Assembly (NCBI RefSeq): GCF_003385455.1
Contig: NZ_QNUF01000003.1
Location: 62,001-126,000, forward strand
Length of the DNA stretch: 64,000 nucleotides
Direction of reading: 5' to 3'
DNA from: Chryseobacterium rhizosphaerae
GTDB lineage: Bacteria; Bacteroidota; Bacteroidia; Flavobacteriales; Weeksellaceae
Shown: piece by piece, positions 45,739 to 54,301 of the stretch
Layout: each line of letters begins with the position of its first letter
Numbering within the stretch: the stretch's first letter is position 1
Notes under the pieces: generated by a model
Seen by the model: the letters and a program-made list of their open reading frames with translations, nothing else
Database searches by the model: none
What the model was told of the DNA's origin: nothing
Translations under genes and position numbers: made by a program

Positions 45739-47265
45739 CTATCTTCTTCGACCTCCGAGTCCAAACATTCCAAGAATAGCTTTTGCCCCTTCTCTCATTA
45801 AGGTTGTGGTAAAAGTTCTTCCTGCTTTGCTTTGCAGCACCTGTTCAAACATCCCCGGTTCTTCTTTTACAGGTTTTGTTCGTTGATTGGATGCAGGATT
45901 CTGGGCAGCCTGTTCCATTCTGTTCGTCAGCATTTCATAGGCGGACTCTCTGTCTACAGCCTCTTCATACTTGGCTACTAAAGCAGATTTCGATGTAAGC
46001 TCGGAAATTTCAGCGTCGCTCAGAACATCCATTCTTGATTCCGGAGAAATCAGGTAAGTATGTACCAATGGCGTAGGAATCCCTTTTTCGTCCAAAGCCG
46101 TTACAAATGCTTCTCCAATTCCTAAATTCTGAATCAGACTTGAAGCATTATAAAATTCCGTGGTCGGATAATTTTCAACTGCTTTTGTGATCTCTTTTTT
46201 ATCTTTTGCGGTAAAACCTCTGAGTGCATGCTGTATTTTCAGTCCTAATTGTGACAATACATTTTCAGGAACATCACCAGGAATCTGTGTGATAAAATAA
46301 ATTCCGACTCCTTTTGATCGGATCAGTTTCACCATGGTTTCAATCTGTGATAAAAGAGCTTTTGAGGCTTCATCAAAAATAAGGTGCGCTTCATCAATAA
46401 ACAGCACTAATTTTGGTTTTCCACTATCCCCTTCTTCTGGGAATGTCATATATATTTCTGCAAAAAGCGAAAGCATGAACGTGGAGAACAACTGTGGTTT
46501 ACTTTGTATTTCAGCCACTCTTAAAATATTCACGACCCCTTTTCCGTCTCTTGTTTCAAGTAAATCCTGAACATCAAAACTTAATTCCCCAAAAAAGCTG
46601 GAAGCTCCCTGCTGCTCCAACGCCACAATAGACCTGAGAATGGCACCTAAGGAAGCCGGGGCTATTGATCCGTAATTGGCGGCAAGCTCTGCCTTTCCCT
46701 GAGCATTATCCGTCACATACTGCAATACTTTCTTTAAGTCATTCAGATCAATTAACGGAAGACCTTTATCATCACAATATTTAAAAACAATAGACATAAT
46801 ACTCTGCTGAGTATCATTCAATTCTAATATTTTACTCAGAAGAACCGGTCCGAATTCTGTAACCGTAGCTCTCAGTTTCACTCCTTTACCTCCTGAAATG
46901 CTCATCAGCTCTACCGGAAACCCCTGAGGATTATAAGGCAGTTGTGTTTTAGCATATCTCTCTTCGATAATAGCATTCATCTGACCTGCTTCAGCTATTC
47001 CTGAAAAGTCACCTTTAATATCCAAAACAAGTGAGGGGATTCCTGCATGAGAAAGCTGTTCTGCAAAAACCTGCAGAGTTTTTGTTTTACCGGTTCCTGT
47101 GGCTCCGGCAATAAGACCATGACGGTTGATTGTTTTTAAGGGAATAGTCACATTAACTTCCGGAACAACTTCTCCGTCCAACATTCCCTTTCCCAGTATA
47201 ATATGATCCCCTTTCGGAGTATATCTAGCATTTAATTCTTCTGTAAATTGTGTTTTGTCTGCCAT
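45739..47265 (-). CDS. HerA/DUF853-family ATPase
   Basis: 508-residue cytoplasmic P-loop ATPase of the HerA-FtsK group (DUF853). Walker A GATGTGKT is near residues 53-60 and Walker B in LVLFIDEAHLIF. The C-terminal region holds a flexible Gln/Asn/Pro stretch and ends in GLGGRRR. I use the ATG at 47263-47265, because the family starts with MADKTQFTEEL-like sequence; the ATG at 47319 would add 18 unusual residues. The physiological role of the bacterial DUF853 family is not settled; no NurA-like nuclease is adjacent. Confidence 0.9.
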   Translation of the reverse strand: MADKTQFTEELNARYTPKGDHIILGKGMLDGEVVPEVNVTIPLKTINRHGLIAGATGTGKTKTLQVFAEQLSHAGIPSLVLDIKGDFSGIAEAGQMNAIIEERYAKTQLPYNPQGFPVELMSISGGKGVKLRATVTEFGPVLLSKILELNDTQQSIMSIVFKYCDDKGLPLIDLNDLKKVLQYVTDNAQGKAELAANYGSIAPASLGAILRSIVALEQQGASSFFGELSFDVQDLLETRDGKGVVNILRVAEIQSKPQLFSTFMLSLFAEIYMTFPEEGDSGKPKLVLFIDEAHLIFDEASKALLSQIETMVKLIRSKGVGIYFITQIPGDVPENVLSQLGLKIQHALRGFTAKDKKEITKAVENYPTTEFYNASSLIQNLGIGEAFVTALDEKGIPTPLVHTYLISPESRMDVLSDAEISELTSKSALVAKYEEAVDRESAYEMLTNRMEQAAQNPASNQRTKPVKEEPGMFEQVLQSKAGRTFTTTLMREGAKAILGMFGLGGRRR

Positions 47266-47399
47266 CTGATCGCTTTTTAAACTTATAAATATAAAAGTTT
47301 TTGTAAAATATTTAATCATTAAGAAAATATTATACCATTAATTTTTGTTTTTACTTTCAGCAGATTAATGCTTATCTTACTTTTTAAAATGAACATCAG

Positions 47400-48473
47400 A
47401 TGTATGTAAACAAAATCCTTTGCAGGAAGAACTTATTAATTCTCTTCTCTTTTTTATTCACAACCCTTTTTTCCCAACCTCGGAAACAACCTGTAGATCT
47501 ATTGATAAAAGGTGATTTCACTCATCAAGCCTCTTCAGTGATTTTCCCTCCACTGTGGTCAGGGTTCCAAAGAGAGGCCATTTATTCTTATGATATGCAG
47601 AATAAGCATGTAGCCATAAGCTATATACAGCAAAGCACAAAAAAGAACAAGACTATACTCACGCTGTATATTTATCCCAGAAAATCAATTGACAACCAAT
47701 CGCTTAGAGATGAGTTTTCTTCATATGAATATGCCCTTAATCAGAATTCCAATAAAGGTACAGATATAAAACCTTCATTTGGAAATGCTTCCAATGACCA
47801 GATAAAAGTAAATTATATTTATTCCATATTCAATCACTCAATGGGTGAACGCGATTTTTTCAAAGGGGTAAAGTATACTGATAAAATGTCTCTTCTTTCT
47901 ATTTATGAATGTGGAGGATGGAATTTTAAGATCAGAATATCCAGTGATGATATGACCCAGGGTCAGCTGGCTGAATTAAAAGATAAAACTGAAGGATATT
48001 TTGGCCTCCTGGATATCGCTTCTAAAAAACCTCTGCCGATCGATCAGACACCGGACATCATTCTGTCTCCCGTTGTGAAGAGAGATTCTATGATGATGTA
48101 CTCCACAATCGCTGCAGCTAAGGCTAAAATAGAATGGTTAGGGAACCACTCAGAAAAAAAAGAACTTCTGACAGGATTTAATGATATGAAAATTGATTCT
48201 GAGGTTTATGCCATTGAGAAAATGATAGCATTCTATAAAGCCCATGAAAAAGATTGGCCCCTGCACGAGGACACAAAAAAATATTTTACTCAAATGATCA
48301 CCATAGCCGACAACCAAAAAATTAAAGATCATATTTATGATAAGTATAACAGATTGATTAATTATGAGGAAGGAGAGGCCAGAAAAGATGAGTATATCCA
48401 ATTCAAAACGGATAAAAATATTTCAGAAAACACCAATGAAATTGTATACAAAATATATTATAAACTGGAATAG
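47400..48473 (+). CDS. Hypothetical exported protein
   Basis: 357 residues. The N-terminus MYVNKILCRKNLLILFSFLF ends in TTLFSQ, a signal peptide with a long basic n-region. The mature protein is mostly alpha/beta with no motif I recognise. Divergent from the HerA-like gene (134 bases between the assigned starts). It is not followed by a clear terminator. Function unknown. Confidence 0.75.
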   Translation: MYVNKILCRKNLLILFSFLFTTLFSQPRKQPVDLLIKGDFTHQASSVIFPPLWSGFQREAIYSYDMQNKHVAISYIQQSTKKNKTILTLYIYPRKSIDNQSLRDEFSSYEYALNQNSNKGTDIKPSFGNASNDQIKVNYIYSIFNHSMGERDFFKGVKYTDKMSLLSIYECGGWNFKIRISSDDMTQGQLAELKDKTEGYFGLLDIASKKPLPIDQTPDIILSPVVKRDSMMMYSTIAAAKAKIEWLGNHSEKKELLTGFNDMKIDSEVYAIEKMIAFYKAHEKDWPLHEDTKKYFTQMITIADNQKIKDHIYDKYNRLINYEEGEARKDEYIQFKTDKNISENTNEIVYKIYYKLE

Positions 48474-48867
48474 ATAACAAGTCCGTTTAAACTTAACCAT
48501 AAAAGCCATAAAAGATTTTTAAACACTTAAGCTATTTAAGTTATATACTTTGTGTATAAAAATTACGCAAAAGTTTTGTGGTTTTTGACTACGTCGAAAT
48601 AATATTCATCGACTGAAAGGAGATAATCTTCGATTTGTGGTTGAGTAAAAAAGTTTAAATAGCTTTATATCTTAAGTTTTATTACAAGAACATGATAAAA
48701 AACAGCATTTAAAAATTAACATTCCCTAAGGCATTATTTTTGTTGAAAGGAAAGGGATCTAAGTATTTACCGTGTTATTGTATTGAAAGAAACTATTATT
48801 CAGATTTAACATTTCGTTTACAATTCATCTAATACTTTGTATCTTTAACTCATTAAAAAAATACCCA
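48474..48867 (+). other. 394-base intergenic region with an inverted repeat
   Basis: No ORF of interest. An 11-base inverted repeat, AAGCTATTTAA (48529-48539) and TTAAATAGCTT (48655-48665), frames about 115 bases of AT-rich sequence. Near the end, TACTTTG at about 48834-48840 resembles a -7 promoter box with a one-base-short spacing and may drive the following sulfur operon. Confidence 0.4.
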
Positions 48868-50277
48868 ATGAAAATTGAACAAATATATACGGGCTGTCTG
48901 GCTCAGGGTGCCTATTATATTGTATCAGAAAATGAAGCTGCCATTATAGATCCGCTAAGAGAGGTAAAACCTTATCTGGATCGCTTGGAAAAAGACAATG
49001 TCACCTTAAAATATATTTTTGAAACCCACTTTCACGCTGATTTTGTTTCAGGTCATTTAGACTTAAGTGAAAAGACGGGTGCTCCAATTATTTACGGACC
49101 AACTGCTGCTCCTGAATTTGAAGCTATCATTGCGGAAGACAACCAAATTTTTGAAATTGGAAAAATAAAAATAAAAGTACTGCATACCCCAGGTCATACA
49201 ATGGAAAGCAGCACCTACCTTTTGATTGACGAAAATGGTACTGAAACGGCAATTTTCACAGGAGACACTCTGTTTTTAGGTGATGTGGGAAGACCGGATC
49301 TTGCCCAAAAGGCAACCAGCCTCACTCAGGAAGATCTTGCCGGTATTTTATACGACAGCCTTCAAAGCAAAATTATGCCACTGGATGACAGCATCACTGT
49401 TTATCCTGCACACGGTGCCGGCTCTGCGTGTGGAAAAAACATGCAAAAGGAAACGGTAGATATTCTGGGAAATCAGAAAAGAACCAATTATGCACTGAAC
49501 CAGCCCGATAAAGAATCTTTTATCAGGGAAGTTCTGGATGGGTTAACGGCTCCTCCAAAATATTTCGGGATGAATGTAGCCATGAACAAAGGCGGATATG
49601 AAAGTCTTGACGTTGTGATGGACAAAGGGTTAACGCCTGTTTCCGCAGAAGATTTTGAGGCTTTTGCAGAAGAAACCGGTGCTTTAATTCTAGATACCAG
49701 AAGTGCTGCAGAATTCCATAAAGGATTTATTCCAAACTCCATCAATATTGGAATAAAAGGTGACTTTGCTCCATGGGTAGGAACGCTTATCGTGGATGTA
49801 AAACATCCTCTGCTGTTGGTAACAGATACTGAAATGGAAGAAGAAGTGATTACCAGATTAAGCCGGGTAGGTTTTGATCATGTTGTAGGCTATTTAAAAG
49901 GAGGTTTTGAAGCCTGGAAAAAAGCAGGCAGAGAAATTGATGAAATCAAAAGAATTACTCCCACTGAATTTGCAGATCAGTTTACAGAAGAGGCTACCGT
50001 TATTGACGTCAGAAAACTGAGTGAATACTCAGCAGAGCATATTGACAATGCTTATAACAAACCATTAGACACCATCAGTGAATGGGCTCGTGGCATCGAT
50101 GATTCAAAACATTTTTTCCTGCACTGTGCAGGTGGATACAGAAGCATGATTGCTGCCAGCATTCTTAATTCTCACGGGATCAGGAATTTCACAGAAATCG
50201 AAGGAGGTTTTAACGGAATCAAAAAGACAGAAAAATTTCCAACAACGGATTTTGTATGTCAGTCCAAAACATTATAA
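48868..50277 (+). CDS. Metallo-beta-lactamase fold protein with two rhodanese domains
   Basis: 469-residue cytoplasmic protein. The MBL domain (1-240) has the metal motif THFHADFVSGH (His54, His56, Asp58), HTPGH (His106, His110) and GDTLFLGD (Asp133), as in persulfide dioxygenases (ETHE1/CstB type). Two rhodanese domains follow. The first (about 265-352) has LLLVTDTEME where the active Cys belongs and is probably inactive; the second (about 370-460) has HCAGGYRS with the active Cys. It is likely to handle glutathione persulfide or another persulfide and pass sulfane sulfur. Followed 4 bases later by a rhodanese lipoprotein and then a thioredoxin. Confidence 0.93.
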   Translation: MKIEQIYTGCLAQGAYYIVSENEAAIIDPLREVKPYLDRLEKDNVTLKYIFETHFHADFVSGHLDLSEKTGAPIIYGPTAAPEFEAIIAEDNQIFEIGKIKIKVLHTPGHTMESSTYLLIDENGTETAIFTGDTLFLGDVGRPDLAQKATSLTQEDLAGILYDSLQSKIMPLDDSITVYPAHGAGSACGKNMQKETVDILGNQKRTNYALNQPDKESFIREVLDGLTAPPKYFGMNVAMNKGGYESLDVVMDKGLTPVSAEDFEAFAEETGALILDTRSAAEFHKGFIPNSINIGIKGDFAPWVGTLIVDVKHPLLLVTDTEMEEEVITRLSRVGFDHVVGYLKGGFEAWKKAGREIDEIKRITPTEFADQFTEEATVIDVRKLSEYSAEHIDNAYNKPLDTISEWARGIDDSKHFFLHCAGGYRSMIAASILNSHGIRNFTEIEGGFNGIKKTEKFPTTDFVCQSKTL

Positions 50278-50281
50278 ATTC

Positions 50282-50653
50282 ATGAGAATTCAATTTTGGG
50301 GACTTATTTTCGCTTCAGCTTTTATCTTAGCTTCCTGCAAAACAACCAATCTTGCGGAGGCTCCAAAAGCCAATATTAAAGAAGTGGTAAACAGTTCGGA
50401 AGTAACATTGGTAGATGTAAGAATTCCTGAACAATATGCTGCAGGAACAGCTAAAGATGCCATCAATATTCCTCTGGCTGAAATTCAGAATAATATTGAA
50501 ACATTAAAAGGCAAAAAAGTAGTGATATTCTGTAACAAAGGAATGCAGGCAGACCAGGCCATGGAAATTTTAAAGAAAAACGGCGTAGAAGCTTACGACG
50601 GAACATCCTGGAAAAATGTAAAAGCAATCCAGAACGAAACTGACAATAAATAA
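50282..50653 (+). CDS. Rhodanese-like lipoprotein
   Basis: 123 residues. Signal and lipobox MRIQFWGLIFASAFILASC (Cys19), then a single rhodanese domain (about 28-123) with the active-site Cys in VVIFCNKGMQADQA. I start at the ATG at 50282; a longer in-frame ORF to 50150 lies inside the preceding gene. It should act in the periplasm or at a membrane face as a sulfurtransferase or disulfide/persulfide reductase, working with the MBL-rhodanese protein and thioredoxin encoded on each side. Confidence 0.88.
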   Translation: MRIQFWGLIFASAFILASCKTTNLAEAPKANIKEVVNSSEVTLVDVRIPEQYAAGTAKDAINIPLAEIQNNIETLKGKKVVIFCNKGMQADQAMEILKKNGVEAYDGTSWKNVKAIQNETDNK

Positions 50654-50673
50654 TTTGAATAAGCTAAAAAACT

Positions 50674-50973
50674 ATGTCACAAAAATTTCAGGAAATCATA
50701 AACTCCGAAAGACCGGTACTTATTGATTTTTTCGCAACCTGGTGTCAGCCTTGTAAGGTACAGTCTTCGGTGCTGAACACTGTAAAAGAGAATATCGGAG
50801 AAGGAGCCAGAATTATAAAAATAGATGTGGACCAATATCCGGCAATTGCATCACAATACGGAGTTCGGGGAGTCCCTACACTAGCCATTTTCAAAAATGG
50901 CGAGCTTTTATGGAAAGAAAGCGGAGTACATGATGTCAATACCCTGACGACTCTTCTTCAGCAATATATTTAA
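50674..50973 (+). CDS. Thioredoxin-like protein with WCQPC motif
   Basis: 99-residue cytoplasmic thioredoxin. The redox motif is WCQPCK (residues 23-28) in place of WCGPC; the cis-proline is in GVRGVPTLAIF. Complete fold without signal peptide. It starts 20 bases after the rhodanese lipoprotein gene, so the three are one operon; it likely reduces persulfide intermediates on the rhodanese Cys. The Gln at the first variable position should change its redox potential compared with housekeeping thioredoxin. Confidence 0.92.
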   Translation: MSQKFQEIINSERPVLIDFFATWCQPCKVQSSVLNTVKENIGEGARIIKIDVDQYPAIASQYGVRGVPTLAIFKNGELLWKESGVHDVNTLTTLLQQYI

Positions 50974-50988
50974 CTAAGGCTAAGATTA

Positions 50989-51019
50989 AGGTTGAGCTTT
51001 TAATCATAAGGCTCAACCT
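50989..51019. terminator. Hairpin between convergent genes
   Basis: Arms AGGTTGAGC (50989-50997) and GCTCAACCT (51011-51019), 13-base loop, between the thioredoxin and amidase genes. T-runs are weak, so efficiency is uncertain. Confidence 0.6.
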
Positions 51020-51033
51020 CAATCTCAACTCTC

Positions 51034-51786
51034 TTACCATTGAATTGAGAAATCATCCCGGTCATTTAAAAACTGGAAGTGTTTTCTAAAATCGGCCAAT
51101 TCATTCATATCCAATTCTGCAGATACCACATTCCCGTTTTTATGGGAAATTTCTTTGCCATCAGCAAAAAAGCAGTGCGAACTTTCCTGATAAAAGAGAT
51201 TATTTCCGTCCGTTCCTATTCTGTTTAAACCAAAAACAAAAGACAGGTTTTCAATAGCTCTTGCTTTTAAAAGATGTTCCCAGGCCCCTACTCTTTTCTC
51301 CGGCCAATTAGCTACATATAAAATAGCGTCATAATCATCATTGTTTCTTGCAAAAACAGGAAAACGAAGATCATAACACACCTGAAGCAGAAATCTGATT
51401 CCTTTATAGCTGACAATAACCCGTTCTTTTCCGGGAGTATACACTTTATCTTCCCCTGAAAAGGAAAATAAATGTCTTTTATTATAAAACACAGTTTCTC
51501 CATCCGGCTGTACAAAATACATTCTATTATAAAAATGACCATTCTGCTCTACCGGAGCACTTCCGCAGAAAGCCGTATTCTTTTCTTTTGAAATAGTTTT
51601 TAAAAACTCCAGAGATTCTTCATTTCTATCCGAAACTTCAGAAGCATCCATACAAAAACCTGTTGAAAACATTTCGGGCAACATAAAAAGATCAGCTTCC
51701 TGATGCTGAAGCTCATGTTCTATAGCTTTAAAATTTCCGGTTTTATCTTTCCAGATGATATCTAAATTAAGTCCTACCACTTTCAT
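51034..51786 (-). CDS. Carbon-nitrogen hydrolase (omega-amidase/YafV-like)
   Basis: 250-residue nitrilase-superfamily amidase. Catalytic Glu in LPEMFSTGF (near 37), Lys in YNKRHLFSF (near 105) and Cys in LQVCYDLRFPVF (near 138). Length and motifs best fit the omega-amidase group, which hydrolyses 2-oxoglutaramate or 2-oxosuccinamate and works in methionine salvage repair; other carbamoyl or amide substrates are possible. Single gene, divergent from the small barrel gene. Confidence 0.9.
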   Translation of the reverse strand: MKVVGLNLDIIWKDKTGNFKAIEHELQHQEADLFMLPEMFSTGFCMDASEVSDRNEESLEFLKTISKEKNTAFCGSAPVEQNGHFYNRMYFVQPDGETVFYNKRHLFSFSGEDKVYTPGKERVIVSYKGIRFLLQVCYDLRFPVFARNNDDYDAILYVANWPEKRVGAWEHLLKARAIENLSFVFGLNRIGTDGNNLFYQESSHCFFADGKEISHKNGNVVSAELDMNELADFRKHFQFLNDRDDFSIQW

Positions 51787-51854
51787 CTTTAATGTACGTT
51801 TAAATTATTACAATCCGATTTATAAAAATACGGCTTTTATATTTACAAACGGAT

Positions 51855-51899
51855 AAAGAGACCGTAGATCGTTTCTTCTTTACCCGCTACGGTCTCTTT
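51855..51899. repeat. Perfect 13-bp inverted repeat in a divergent promoter region
   Basis: Arms AAAGAGACCGTAG (51855-51867) and CTACGGTCTCTTT (51887-51899) around 19 bases. It looks like a Rho-independent terminator but no gene ends here: both neighbours start here. On the minus strand it follows a 17-codon ORF (51931-51984). It may end a small RNA. Confidence 0.55.
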
Positions 51900-52031
51900 C
51901 TTAAAACTTTTTATTAAAAGATTGAATTTCTTAATAATTCATAAAGTCTTCTGTTTTTACCAGATTGATGGTTTTCGGTTTCATTTTTGATGCTGATAAT
52001 TTTTATTAATATCATTAAAAATTAGAAATTT

Positions 52032-52472
52032 ATGAAGAAATTGGTTTTTATGGTGATGGTACTCTTTTTTGGAGTTGCTGCCAATGCTCAGGCTTGGACA
52101 GGAAAAGGAGACCAGAAAATTCAGTTGGGTTTAAGTGCCTGGGGATACGGAACAGGTATTACGGGGACTTATGATTATGGACTAAACAAAATGATATCAG
52201 TGGGAGCCGGTATCAATGGTTACTTCGACAATTACAAAGATAACGATAAAGACAACCGTGTTTTTGTTTTCGGAAGACTGAATTTTCACTTACAGGAAGC
52301 TTTGAATCTTCCTTCCAAATGGGATATCTACCCGGGAGTTGATCTGGGAGTGCTTGGAAAAGACTTCGGAATAGGAGCTCATATTGGGGCACGTTACTTT
52401 TTCACAGAAAAAATTGGCGTTTTTGCAGAGGTCGGTAATAATGGAAGTCTTGGAGTTTCGTTCAATTTATAA
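52032..52472 (+). CDS. Small outer-membrane beta-barrel protein
   Basis: 146 residues with signal peptide MKKLVFMVMVLFFGVAANA. The mature sequence alternates hydrophobic and polar residues in about eight strands, Gly- and aromatic-rich (QLGLSAWGYGTGITGTY, VSVGAGINGYF style), and ends in Phe-Asn-Leu, as expected of a small outer-membrane barrel. It resembles DUF6646-type proteins. Ends in a terminator before the rseP promoter. Function unknown. Confidence 0.8.
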   Translation: MKKLVFMVMVLFFGVAANAQAWTGKGDQKIQLGLSAWGYGTGITGTYDYGLNKMISVGAGINGYFDNYKDNDKDNRVFVFGRLNFHLQEALNLPSKWDIYPGVDLGVLGKDFGIGAHIGARYFFTEKIGVFAEVGNNGSLGVSFNL

Positions 52473-52493
52473 CCAATCGTCTTTAAATATGAC

Positions 52494-52521
52494 AAAGCTT
52501 CTCGTTTAGAGGGGCTTTTTT
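52494..52521 (+). terminator. Terminator of the barrel gene
   Basis: Hairpin AAAGC-TTCTC-GTTTA-GAGGG-GCTTTTTT with a T-run on the plus strand. Confidence 0.78.
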
Positions 52522-52523
52522 AT

Positions 52524-52553
52524 TTGGCATAGTTTTGATAATTGTTACCTTTG
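52524..52553 (+). promoter_or_regulatory. rseP promoter
   Basis: TTG (52524-52526), a 19-base spacer and TACCTTTG (52546-52553), 25 bases before the rseP ATG. Confidence 0.72.
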
Positions 52554-52577
52554 CAAATTAAAATCTAAAATTTATTA

Positions 52578-54059
52578 ATGGAAATAGCAATCAAACTCTT
52601 TCAGTTCATTCTGAGTATCTCTATACTGGTAGTTCTTCATGAGCTTGGGCACTTCTTACCGGCCATATGGTTTAAAACAAGAGCCGAAAAATTCTTCCTG
52701 TTTTTTGATCCTTACTTTTCAATTTTCTCAATGAAGAAAATCAATGGTCAATGGAAGTATAAATTCTTCTCAAAAAACCTGCCGGATACTGAAGTAACAG
52801 AGGTTAACGGAAAGAAGGAAGAAGTTCCTATCGATATATCAAAACTTCCAGACAGTGACTGGAGAAAACATCCTGAGCAGACCAAATACGGAATCGGATG
52901 GCTTCCTTTCGGAGGATATGTGAAAATTGCTGGAATGGTAGACGAAAGCATGGATACCGCACAGCTAAAAAAAGATCCGGAATCTTGGGAATTCAGAGCT
53001 AAACCAGCCTGGCAGAGACTGATCATTATGCTTGGTGGAGTTACTGTCAACTTTTTCCTTGCATGGATCATATTTTCAGCACTGGTTGGGAAAAATGGAG
53101 AAAATATTTTTGAAGCGGATAAAATTACAACCCCACTTCATTATACGGAAGCCGCAAAAAAAATGGGCTTTCAGGATGGGGATAAGATCTTAAAAGTAGA
53201 CGGAAACGTTCAGAAAGATTTCAAAAAATTAGCACTTGATGTTTTATTGAGTGATGAAATAACTGTTTTAAGAGATGGAAAAGAGGTTACTTTCCCAACC
53301 AATGACGACGGAAAGGCTTTTGCATTCCAAGATCCTGAACCTAAAGCATTCTTAACTCCAAGAATGTCTCCTGTTGTGGATACTATTGTAACAAAATCTA
53401 CTCTGGATGCAGGATTAAGAATCGGTGACAAAATACTTTCTATCAACGGAAAGCCACTTAATTATTATGATGAAGTAAAACCTTTGGTAGTTCCTAACGC
53501 CGGAAAAGTAGCAGATTTTCAAGTCTTGAGAAATAATCAGGTGGAAGATTTAAAAATCCCGGTATCGAAAGAAGGAACAATTGGAATCTTAGCATTCAAA
53601 GAAATTGAAAAATATTCTGTTCATAACGATTATAACTTCTTCGGATCAATCAAAAGGGGATTCACACTTACGATTGAGAGTTTAACGTACCAGATTAAGC
53701 AGTTCAAATTAATCTTCAATAAAAAGATCAAAGGATACAAGAAAGTAGGCGGACCCATCGCTATTGTAAAAAATATGCCTATAAATAAAGATGCTACAGG
53801 ACATGTTTCCATTGACTGGTCAGCATTTTGGGGCTTTACAGCAATGTTCTCCGTATGGTTGGCATTCCTTAATCTTATTCCAATTCCGGGACTTGACGGA
53901 GGTCACGTTTTATTTACCTTATATGAGATCATTGTAGGAAAACCTGTTCCACAAAAAGTATTGGAAAATGCTCAAATGGTGGGGGTTATCTTCCTGTTAG
54001 GATTAATGGTACTGATATTCGGAAGCGACATTTTTAAAATGCTTACCGGAGGTTTATAA
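52578..54059 (+). CDS. rseP: RIP zinc metalloprotease RseP
   Basis: Site-2-type intramembrane protease that cuts anti-sigma factors and remnant signal peptides. 493 residues. Zinc motif HELGH at 21-25 in the first membrane helix and the third ligand in IPIPGLDGGH in the last third. Two PDZ-like regions lie between (about 185-255 and 270-350), with extra membrane segments at the C-terminus. It is transcribed from its own promoter. No anti-sigma/sigma pair is adjacent, so its target is encoded elsewhere. Confidence 0.95.
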   Translation: MEIAIKLFQFILSISILVVLHELGHFLPAIWFKTRAEKFFLFFDPYFSIFSMKKINGQWKYKFFSKNLPDTEVTEVNGKKEEVPIDISKLPDSDWRKHPEQTKYGIGWLPFGGYVKIAGMVDESMDTAQLKKDPESWEFRAKPAWQRLIIMLGGVTVNFFLAWIIFSALVGKNGENIFEADKITTPLHYTEAAKKMGFQDGDKILKVDGNVQKDFKKLALDVLLSDEITVLRDGKEVTFPTNDDGKAFAFQDPEPKAFLTPRMSPVVDTIVTKSTLDAGLRIGDKILSINGKPLNYYDEVKPLVVPNAGKVADFQVLRNNQVEDLKIPVSKEGTIGILAFKEIEKYSVHNDYNFFGSIKRGFTLTIESLTYQIKQFKLIFNKKIKGYKKVGGPIAIVKNMPINKDATGHVSIDWSAFWGFTAMFSVWLAFLNLIPIPGLDGGHVLFTLYEIIVGKPVPQKVLENAQMVGVIFLLGLMVLIFGSDIFKMLTGGL

Positions 54060-54087
54060 TTTTTTTGAGAAAATTTATTAAAAATAT

Positions 54088-54118
54088 TTGCAGGGTATAA
54101 ATATTCGTCCTATATTTG
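54088..54118 (+). promoter_or_regulatory. Promoter of tRNA-Asn copy 1
   Basis: TTG (54088-54090), a 20-base spacer and TATATTTG (54111-54118), 22 bases before the tRNA. The second tRNA-Asn copy has the same arrangement. Confidence 0.75.
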
Positions 54119-54140
54119 CACCACTTAAAAACAAGGACAT

Positions 54141-54217
54141 TCCTCCTTAGCTCAGTTGGTTAGAGCATCTGACTGTTAATCAGAGGGTCGCTGGTTCGAG
54201 CCCAGCAGGAGGAGCCA
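54141..54217 (+). tRNA. tRNA-Asn(GTT), copy 1
   Basis: Full cloverleaf: acceptor TCCTCCT/AGGAGGA, D-loop AGCTCAGTTGGTTAGAGC, anticodon loop CTGTTAA with GTT, T-loop GGTTCGAGCCC, discriminator G54214. The trailing CCA (54215-54217) is present here but not in the second copy, where CAA follows, so it is likely coincidental. Bases 1-74 are identical in both copies. Confidence 0.97.
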
Positions 54218-54219
54218 AA

Positions 54220-54250
54220 AAAAGACTTACATTTTGTAAGTCTTTTTTTA
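54220..54250 (+). terminator. Terminator after tRNA-Asn copy 1
   Basis: AAAGACTTACA/TGTAAGTCTTT hairpin with a three-base loop, followed by a T-run. The second tRNA copy has the same stem with a different loop. Confidence 0.88.
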
Positions 54251-54301
54251 TTTGCATATATTTTGCTTACTAGACATTGATATACTGTAATTATATAAAC
54301 A

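Noticed and set aside
50150..50281. N-terminal extension of the rhodanese lipoprotein
   Set aside because: The added 44 residues lie inside the MBL-rhodanese gene and would hide the lipoprotein signal; the ATG at 50282 is the clear start.
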